A stretch of 10,452 nt of DNA from Candidatus Parcubacteria bacterium (GTDB lineage Bacteria > Patescibacteria > Paceibacteria > UBA9973 > UBA918), in contig JAKFXN010000009.1 in assembly GCA_021731405.1 (NCBI GenBank), forward strand, positions 1 through 10,452, written 5' to 3'. Under the pieces are notes generated by a model that saw only the letters and a program-made list of their open reading frames with translations, ran no database searches and was not told the DNA's origin. Below, one piece after another: positions 5,631 to 10,452 of the stretch. A program made the position numbers and the translations under genes. The stretch's first letter is position 1; each line of letters starts with the position of its first letter.

Positions 5631-5639
5631 AGTATAACA
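5631..5639 (-). promoter_or_regulatory. Extended -10 promoter of the redox gene, leaderless
   Basis: On the minus strand TGT-TATACT (-10 box at 5631-5636) lies only 6 bases before the ATG at 5624. No good -35 is seen. The predicted transcript would begin at the ATG itself. The element lies in the 24-base gap after the peptidase gene, so this gene may be both read through and independently transcribed. Confidence 0.5.
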
Positions 5640-5648
5640 AAATAGCCC

Positions 5649-6110
5649 TTACTTTACGACCGCAACAACTTTGAGTATTTCACCATAATATGAACTCTCG
5701 AGATGTGCCGTATGTTTCACTGCAGCTCCAGATACTTTTTCAATTGCCCTAAGCTCTGCTTCATATTTTTTGTACTCCGGCATTATCTTTTCTACTTCCG
5801 CCCAAAAAGCCGGGCCGTGATTGAGCTGCTTTAAGTGACAAAGCTCATGTACTACCACGTAGTCACACAGTACCGTTGGCAAAAAGATAAGTCGGTAGTG
5901 GAAATTGAGATTTCCTAAAGAAGAACAACTTCCCCATCTTCGACGCTGATTGCGGATAGCAATACGCTTTACCTCGACACCACAAAGTGGCGCATAATGC
6001 GCCACTCTTGCGAGAATTATTTTTCGCGACAAAGCCCGGTACTTCGAAAAATGTGCCGTTACCGTAGATGCCTTTTTAGGGCGATATTTTTTGAAGTACG
6101 AACCAAACAT
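5649..6110 (-). CDS. YgjP-like / M48-type zinc metallopeptidase (DUF45 family), short
   Basis: This 153-residue protein has the zinc-binding HELCH motif at residues 88-92, followed by LKQLNHGPAFW with a third likely ligand at H98. It is preceded by the family signature RNQRRRWGSCSSLGNLNFHYRLIFLP (53-78). These features identify the YgjP-like DUF45 group of metallopeptidases, whose substrates are poorly known. Full-length members are usually well over 200 residues with an N-terminal beta-rich part. That part is mostly absent, so this is a compact form. There is no signal peptide, so the enzyme is probably cytoplasmic. AAAGGA lies 8 bases before the ATG, and the gene begins 12 bases after the upstream secreted-protein gene, which points to one operon. 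Confidence 0.85.
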   Translation of the reverse strand: MFGSYFKKYRPKKASTVTAHFSKYRALSRKIILARVAHYAPLCGVEVKRIAIRNQRRRWGSCSSLGNLNFHYRLIFLPTVLCDYVVVHELCHLKQLNHGPAFWAEVEKIMPEYKKYEAELRAIEKVSGAAVKHTAHLESSYYGEILKVVAVVK

Positions 6111-6122
6111 TCCTTCGTTCCT

Positions 6123-7319
6123 TTAGAAGAATCGTGTTCGAGCACTGCAGCCAAGTCCTTCGTCACTTTCAAGTGGGGCGACGTACTCAGTGATACTCGG
6201 AATGTCTTCATACTGAGCTTCTAGACCCTCAACGACATATTCAATAAATTCATCCACTACCAACTTGTCGCCTGAACTGTAACAATCTCGTCTATCTTCT
6301 GGGGTACTTGAAGAATCACGCATAGTAGTTGGATTACCTACAAGGAAGCGAGTGAGCTTTGAACCAAAGTTTGAGATTCTACTGGTAAAAGGGATATCGT
6401 TAAGAAGAGTGGTGAGGAAAATCTCCACTTCCGCTTCAGGAATATTTCGTTCACTATCAAAGGCTCGAGGCTGTGGCACCATACCATCAGCACTAGAATC
6501 GAAGACTTCACTTGGATTAATATCGTCGTCAGTAAAGTACTCACGGGTGTAAAAGAAATCTCCTGTAGTGCTCACAAAGCCTTCAGAATCAGATTCGCGT
6601 GTCAGAGTAAGCTCTACAAAGTCGTCTTGGTCAGTGAAGATTTTGATAGTACCTGTACCATCACCAGGAAGTATTTGAATCTTGGTAAGAATAGAGTGTT
6701 TAGCAAAATTGTTTGCGAGATAAGTAGCCACACTTGAGTTGACCATGATTGGCCTTGTGCGCTCAGGGTCAAGGGCGGTCACAAAAAGCAAATCATACAC
6801 TTCACGGTACTTTACGTTTGTTTCATCGGAAACTCTCATTGCCACAATTTCTCGTAGTCTTCCAATTTTATCTGTAAAGAAAAGTGATGACGTGAGCTCA
6901 GGCAGTGTGTAGGTAGTCTGCGTTACTCTTGAATTGATAGTTACAGCAGTCACCGCTTGGTTGGTAGCTGGATCAAAGTTCACCAGCACTCGGGTTAAAC
7001 CTGCTTCCCTAGCAGTATCTTTAGCTGCCTCTGTCTCAAGTGGGTCTACTTGCGTAGCGGTACCAGCACCTCGAAGTGCCATAATCTGTGTACTGATACC
7101 AATGAGCTGAGTGAGAAGCGTGTACCGCTCTTCTTCCGTGAGATAGCTTGATCCGGCAATTGAATCACCAATTGAAGCCAGTGCTGCCACAAGGCTATTG
7201 AGCTGCGCTGATATATCGACAGTCTGAGCGCTTGCACTTACTGGGCTAAAAACAAGCGAGAAAAATACTGCTAGGACTACCAACCGAGTGCTTAACGTTT
7301 TTAATATTGATATTTTCAT
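6123..7319 (-). CDS. Secreted protein of unknown function
   Basis: This 398-residue protein opens with a typical signal peptide (basic MKISILKTLSTR, hydrophobic core, likely cleavage after ASA at residue 31). It continues with a helical segment at 33-110, then a mixed region rich in T, S and D, and acidic stretches around 230-300. I recognise no domain. It has exactly two cysteines, C346 and C391, near the C terminus, which could form one disulfide. The frame continues upstream to 7403, but the ATG at 7319 gives the clean signal peptide and follows an extended -10 element at a sensible distance. It is probably co-transcribed with the peptidase gene that starts 12 bases downstream. The helical N-terminal segment after the signal is in a position like that of the neighbouring acidic protein, but I see no clear homology. 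Confidence 0.75.
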   Translation of the reverse strand: MKISILKTLSTRLVVLAVFFSLVFSPVSASAQTVDISAQLNSLVAALASIGDSIAGSSYLTEEERYTLLTQLIGISTQIMALRGAGTATQVDPLETEAAKDTAREAGLTRVLVNFDPATNQAVTAVTINSRVTQTTYTLPELTSSLFFTDKIGRLREIVAMRVSDETNVKYREVYDLLFVTALDPERTRPIMVNSSVATYLANNFAKHSILTKIQILPGDGTGTIKIFTDQDDFVELTLTRESDSEGFVSTTGDFFYTREYFTDDDINPSEVFDSSADGMVPQPRAFDSERNIPEAEVEIFLTTLLNDIPFTSRISNFGSKLTRFLVGNPTTMRDSSSTPEDRRDCYSSGDKLVVDEFIEYVVEGLEAQYEDIPSITEYVAPLESDEGLGCSARTRFF

Positions 7320-7345
7320 AGTGAATATGTGCTTATATACAAAAA

Positions 7346-7354
7346 AGTATAGCA
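7346..7354 (-). promoter_or_regulatory. Extended -10 promoter of the secreted-protein gene
   Basis: On the minus strand TGC-TATACT has its -10 box at 7346-7351, 26 bases before the ATG at 7319, giving a leader of about 19 bases without a Shine-Dalgarno sequence. No clear -35 is seen. The same nonamer TGCTATACT also lies upstream of the acidic-protein gene. Confidence 0.5.
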
Positions 7355-7385
7355 TGATGCCTTTAAGGCAAACCCTGATTCCGTG

Positions 7386-7421
7386 CATACAAAAACTCCC
7401 CAAATGGGGAGTTTTTGTATG
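7386..7421 (-). terminator. Perfect, probably bidirectional terminator hairpin
   Basis: Two 16-base arms (7386-7401 and 7406-7421) pair perfectly around an AAAT loop. Each strand has a GC-rich core followed by TTTTT within the arm. It lies 13 bases beyond the stop of the acidic peptidoglycan-binding gene and just upstream of the promoter of the next minus-strand gene. It therefore serves mainly as the terminator of the former. Confidence 0.85.
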
Positions 7422-7434
7422 TGAATAAGCCTAT

Positions 7435-8589
7435 TTATTCAGCGTCTTCTAGGTCTTCAGTGGCATCTTTTGCAATTTCTTCAGCCGCTACCGCACTGTT
7501 GTATGACTTCTGGTACTCTTCGTCATCAAAGTCATCCTCTGCGTCAGCGAGCTCTTCCTCTGCCATTTCAAGAGCGTCTTCTGCATCTTCAATCTCATCT
7601 TCAGAAGCGGTAGAGTCATCAATTGCATCCTCTAGGTCTTCAATAGCATCCTCTGCTTCATCGATAGCGTCTGCCGCCGCTTCTTTTGCAACAGCCTCAT
7701 CTTCTTCAACAAGGTCATCGAGCGCGTCTACCGCAATGTCCTCTGCTTTTTGAGCATTAGTGAATGCGAAACTATAACGCTCATCGTCAAAGTCATCTTT
7801 TGCATCTTCTAGATCATCCTCAGCATCAGCAAGCTCTTCCTCTGCGTCTTCAACAAGATCCTCATCTGTACTTGTCGCGATAGCAGCCTTTAGAGCAGCG
7901 ATTGCATCCTCTGCTTCATCGATAGCGTCCTCGGCTTCTGCTTTTGTGCGAGTGCCATTATTGTCGTCATCTTCATCCTCGTCTTCGTCTTCGTCCTCGT
8001 CTTCGTCTTCGTCTTCGTCATCGTCATCATCTTTGTCCTTGCAGAATGGGCCAGCTGCCTTCTTGTCATCACAATCAAGCTGCCACTTTCCGTCTTCCTT
8101 ATACATTCGGTCTTTAATCTTCTTGTCGATACCAGGTGCCCGTAGGAGTCCAGGTGGAATCTTTCCGTTTGTTCGCTCTTTGAAGTATTCAAGGAGTAAC
8201 TTCTTAGTCTCAGTGTCTACCATCCCGGTAACTGCGAGTCCATGACGCTTTTGGAAAGCTCGGAGTGCATCTGAAGTCAGCGGACCATAGTAGCCACTAA
8301 TGAGACCTTTTGGATAAATACTTGGATCTGTAGCAAGGAGTTCCTGAATCTTCTTAATATCTTCATCAGTCATTCCTTCCTTGAGTCCGTCTTTTAATTC
8401 TTCACGAATCTCCCCTTTAATCTCAGCGAGTTGTTTTTGGAGTACTTCTACTTGCTTCATAAGACTTTGGAGTAATTCCAAAAGACTTGAAACACTTGAA
8501 GTTGTGGTTTCTGCTCGCACTTGGGTCGGAAGCACTGCTACCGCCGCCAAAGCGATAAAGAACATTCCAGCAAAATATTGCTTCATCAT
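7435..8589 (-). CDS. Secreted, highly acidic protein with a peptidoglycan-binding domain
   Basis: This 384-residue protein has a signal peptide (MMKQYFAGMFFIALAAVAVLP, likely cleavage after VRA at residue 26) and a short coiled coil (about 34-70). Next comes a PG_binding_1-type domain at about 76-135: ELL..DP.IYPKGLISGYYGPLTSDALRAFQKRHGLAVTG..D..T..LL. A linker with C173 and C183 leads to a run of only D and E (about 187-209), then two tandem copies of an acidic, alanine-rich helical repeat (about 217-299 and 303-384), each with DAIDEAEDAI and DDFDDE.Y. The protein probably attaches to the cell wall while its negatively charged, helical tail extends outward or binds cations; this is inference. 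Two adjacent ATGs (8589 and 8586) are possible starts. An upstream GTG at 8655 would lie 3 bases after a -10 box and is unlikely. Confidence 0.82.
   Translation of the reverse strand: MMKQYFAGMFFIALAAVAVLPTQVRAETTTSSVSSLLELLQSLMKQVEVLQKQLAEIKGEIREELKDGLKEGMTDEDIKKIQELLATDPSIYPKGLISGYYGPLTSDALRAFQKRHGLAVTGMVDTETKKLLLEYFKERTNGKIPPGLLRAPGIDKKIKDRMYKEDGKWQLDCDDKKAAGPFCKDKDDDDDEDEDEDEDEDEDEDEDDDNNGTRTKAEAEDAIDEAEDAIAALKAAIATSTDEDLVEDAEEELADAEDDLEDAKDDFDDERYSFAFTNAQKAEDIAVDALDDLVEEDEAVAKEAAADAIDEAEDAIEDLEDAIDDSTASEDEIEDAEDALEMAEEELADAEDDFDDEEYQKSYNSAVAAEEIAKDATEDLEDAE
7438..7683 (-). repeat. Acidic coding repeat, second copy
   Basis: This is the C-terminal copy of an 82-83-residue tandem protein repeat (residues about 303-384). 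It shares a 26-base perfectly identical stretch (7646-7671) with the first copy (7904-7929), so the duplication is visible at the DNA level. Confidence 0.7.
7693..7941 (-). repeat. Acidic coding repeat, first copy
   Basis: This is the first copy (residues about 217-299) of the tandem acidic repeat. Its DAIDEAEDAI segment is repeated 86 residues later, and DDFDDERY recurs as DDFDDEEY 87 residues later. Confidence 0.7.
7963..8031 (-). repeat. Low-complexity Asp/Glu-coding tract
   Basis: About 69 bases consist almost entirely of GAC/GAT and GAA/GAG codons, with an alternating D-E pattern that makes an imperfect 6-base repeat. Because the unit is a multiple of three, replication slippage here would change the tract length without breaking the frame. 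Confidence 0.8.
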
Positions 8590-8658
8590 AGTATTAATGT
8601 GGTGTATTAAATTGATAACCGAATAAAACTGCTGGCAATAGATACGGGCCAACACTTT

Positions 8659-8667
8659 AGTATAGCA
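8659..8667 (-). promoter_or_regulatory. Candidate extended -10 promoter of the acidic-protein gene
   Basis: TGC-TATACT on the minus strand has its -10 box at 8659-8664, implying a leader of about 60 bases. A second possibility lies closer: TTATCA, 16 bases, then TAATAC ending one base before the ATG at 8589, which would start within the doubled ATG. The sequence does not decide between them. Confidence 0.4.
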
Positions 8668-8686
8668 TTATTGAGAAGCTTCTATA

Positions 8687-10390
8687 TCAAACCTTCTTTG
8701 CTTCCAGTGTATAGAGTCCACGGACCAAGCGAATAAGGGTATATTCGTATTTTTCTCCAGTTGCTTCATACAGCGGACGAAGTTTTTCAATCCCCACTTT
8801 TTTAATTGCCGCAAAGAGTTCTGTCTCGGCTTTTTTGTTAAAACCGGCTTCAGCTTTGAGAATGGTGCGTAATTCTTCGCCAGTGATTTCCTTTTGTTCA
8901 ATCATAATCTCGATGTGCGAGATGATAGTGGAAGTAGTGTATTCACGAGCAGCTGCGACAGCAGCTACAGTAGCAAGTTCACCAAGTAGTCGCTTGGTTT
9001 CAAGATGGGTACTTTCTTTTTTGATACGCGCTGCAACAGGTTTCACTTTTGCCAAATCAGCACTACTTGGAATCCTTCCCCCGCTCGCTTTCACAAACTG
9101 CTCATGCATAGTAGCAAGCTCACTTGCTTCCATAGAAAGAAAAGTCTCTTCAGCCGCATTAGACTCCGACATGAAGCGTGCGTCTTGCGCAATAATCTTC
9201 GGGTCTACCATCAGTGCGTTGGCGTTCATACCGAGCACCTTGAGTCCGGCCAAAGACCGTACGCGTGAAAGTGCGACATACCCTTGCCCGTACACAAATG
9301 ATTTTGAAAGGTCCACCTCCGCCGCATCAAGCGACATTCCTTGACTCTTGTGCACAGTAATCGCCCACGCCAAACGAAGCGGTAGCTGCTCGATAGCTGC
9401 CAGCACCTTTCCTTCTTCAGAGAGCTCCCAACTTACCGGCTCAATAGTAATACGACGCTTATCAGCTGTTTCAATAATTGGATTTCCACCATAACTATCA
9501 AACCCCACCACCCGCGCGAGCGTACCGTTTACATATCCCGCTTCAAAATTGTTTTTGGTACACATCACCATCGCGTCTTCTTTGAGACTGAGGACCGCTG
9601 GCGAAAGGCAGTTACGCATCAGCGACTCATGCATAATCTTGTTACCACGCGCTGACATCTTAAAACTCTTTACCGCTCCCTTGAGCTGCGAAAGCTTCTC
9701 AGCATTCACAGCGTCCACATCAGCATTGTGTGTATAGAGGCGGGTTGGTTCGATATCCTCAAACGCAATATCTACCTGCTCTTTAAGGAGGTTATAGTGA
9801 TCTTCTTCAATCTCCCCTTTACGAATAGAGCTAAGCAAGCTCAAAAGGAGCTCGTCTTCTTGGCGGAACTGCTCAGTGATGTAACACACGAGCGGCTTTA
9901 TGTTTTCCCAGGCTCGTGACTCAAAGGCATAGCGCATCATGTCGCCTTGGCGAGCGATTGGTGGCAGCTGAAAGAAGTCTCCAACACACACCACCTGCAC
10001 CCCACCAAACGCGTCGCTTGATTGGCGAATAGTCCGGCAAATAATATCCACCATGTCGAGCATCTTTCCGTCGAGCATTGATATCTCATCTATTATAAGA
10101 ACGTTAGTTCTTTTTATTCGCTTACTCAGTTTTTCTTTAGTAGTGATTTGATCGAGGTCGTACTTGGTAAGAGTGTCGCGTGCACCAACTCCACTCCATG
10201 AATGAATAGTCATCCCTCCTATATGTGTTGCAGCGATACCAGTCGAAGCAGTGACAGCGACAGAGAGTCCTGCTGCTTCTAGCCACGCTATGTACTTATT
10301 GATGACGTACGTTTTTCCTGCTCCTGGTTCTCCAGTAAGAAAAACATTTGCTCCCGTCTTCAAAATTGCTAGCGCAGTCTCTTGTGTCAT
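8687..10390 (-). CDS. Pif1/RecD-like DNA helicase with C-terminal helix-turn-helix domain
   Basis: This 567-residue superfamily 1B helicase has the motifs in order. They are MTQETALAIL.TG.NVFLTGEPGAGKT with Walker A at 20-27, VTASTGIAATHIGGMTIHSW (46-65), Walker B IIDEISMLDG (99-108), VGDFFQLPP (136-144), TEQFRQ (172-177), and the C-terminal AWAITVHKSQGMSLD (341-355) with YVALSRVRS (371-379). Pif1-type enzymes unwind DNA 5' to 3' and remove obstacles such as G-quadruplexes and RNA-DNA hybrids. The last 105 residues (about 463-567) resemble the HTH_40 domain found after some RecQ- and Pif1-like helicases. The ATG at 10390 is preferred because Pif1 homologs commonly begin just before this Gln-containing motif. 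An upstream ATG at 10411 lies only 3 bases after a likely -10 box. Confidence 0.92.
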   Translation of the reverse strand: MTQETALAILKTGANVFLTGEPGAGKTYVINKYIAWLEAAGLSVAVTASTGIAATHIGGMTIHSWSGVGARDTLTKYDLDQITTKEKLSKRIKRTNVLIIDEISMLDGKMLDMVDIICRTIRQSSDAFGGVQVVCVGDFFQLPPIARQGDMMRYAFESRAWENIKPLVCYITEQFRQEDELLLSLLSSIRKGEIEEDHYNLLKEQVDIAFEDIEPTRLYTHNADVDAVNAEKLSQLKGAVKSFKMSARGNKIMHESLMRNCLSPAVLSLKEDAMVMCTKNNFEAGYVNGTLARVVGFDSYGGNPIIETADKRRITIEPVSWELSEEGKVLAAIEQLPLRLAWAITVHKSQGMSLDAAEVDLSKSFVYGQGYVALSRVRSLAGLKVLGMNANALMVDPKIIAQDARFMSESNAAEETFLSMEASELATMHEQFVKASGGRIPSSADLAKVKPVAARIKKESTHLETKRLLGELATVAAVAAAREYTTSTIISHIEIMIEQKEITGEELRTILKAEAGFNKKAETELFAAIKKVGIEKLRPLYEATGEKYEYTLIRLVRGLYTLEAKKV

Positions 10391-10414
10391 AGTTGGGAAT
10401 AAGCGTACCATATT

Positions 10415-10420
10415 CTTATA
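10415..10420 (-). promoter_or_regulatory. Possible -10 box of the helicase gene
   Basis: TATAAG on the minus strand lies 24 bases before the preferred ATG at 10390. No convincing -35 box is visible in the remaining sequence. The region would be shared with the divergent reading frame at the right edge. Confidence 0.3.
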
Positions 10421-10441
10421 CAGATGCGGTAAAATAAAGGA

Positions 10442-10452
10442 ATGAAAAACAG
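10442..10452 (+). CDS. Possible start of a divergent gene (partial at window edge)
   Basis: ATG AAA AAC begins at 10442 and runs off the window. It is preceded by TAAAAT (10430-10435, a possible -10 box) and then AAAGGA directly before the ATG, which is too close for normal Shine-Dalgarno use. Only three codons are visible, so no product can be named. Confidence 0.3.

Noticed and set aside
7963..8031. Short periodic repeat considered as a CRISPR-like or tandem satellite array.
   Set aside because: The 6-base unit has no spacers and encodes alternating Asp/Glu in frame, so it is coding low complexity.
7890..8192. Threonine/methionine/lysine-rich minus-strand frame overlapping the D/E tract.
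   Set aside because: It is a frame-shifted reading of the low-complexity acidic codons within the peptidoglycan-binding protein gene.
7415..8245. Plus-strand frames with long serine runs opposite the acidic gene.
   Set aside because: Poly-serine is the expected antisense reading of GAC/GAA-rich codons; the minus-strand frame has a signal peptide and a recognisable domain.

Overview
The window looks like chromosomal DNA from a Patescibacteria/CPR bacterium, most likely a Parcubacteria-type lineage. This is inferred from the gene set: a Pif1-like helicase with a C-terminal helix-turn-helix domain, RmuC, a stand-alone GatB/YqeY protein, a short TruB, a glutaredoxin-CcdA fusion, secreted acidic proteins, and tandem copies of an uncharacterised family I associate from memory with Parcubacteria genomes. 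Genes are closely packed. No tRNA, rRNA, CRISPR array, insertion sequence or reverse transcriptase is visible. No gene-free stretch exceeds about 120 bases.

Layout. The left edge holds the start of rplU (ribosomal protein L21, minus strand), then a small two-helix membrane protein gene with its own promoter and terminator, then rmuC (minus). rmuC is divergent from a GatB/YqeY gene (plus). Next come two plus-strand paralogs (2246-2824 and 2953-3573). Each is a complete transcription unit with a near-identical promoter and leader, a strong Shine-Dalgarno sequence, the reading frame and its own hairpin terminator. They converge on a minus-strand run read from right to left: a secreted protein of unknown function (7319-6123), a YgjP/M48-type zinc peptidase (6110-5649), a membrane thiol-redox protein (5624-4383) and truB (4372-3620). 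Farther right are a secreted, extremely acidic peptidoglycan-binding protein (8589-7435) and the Pif1-like helicase (10390-8687). A possible plus-strand gene begins at the very right edge.

How they fit together. The redox protein joins an extracytoplasmic CxxC glutaredoxin-like domain to a DsbD/CcdA-like membrane domain, so it could carry electrons across the membrane. Both secreted proteins in the window contain exactly two cysteines, so they are possible clients; this is inference. RmuC and Pif1 belong to DNA maintenance; L21, TruB and YqeY to translation.

The most interesting part is the paralog pair. The promoter and leader (59 nt with 3 mismatches) are conserved better than the coding sequence. 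The last 22 codons differ by 8 amino-acid changes and only 1 silent change, next to a perfectly conserved 22-nt block. The upstream part of the genes shows an ordinary mix of silent and replacement changes. This suggests a replicated, independently expressed protein family with a diversifying C-terminal face. Several minus-strand genes carry extended -10 promoters only a few bases before the ATG, suggesting leaderless or near-leaderless transcripts; the paralog pair instead has a perfect -35, a leader and a strong Shine-Dalgarno sequence.
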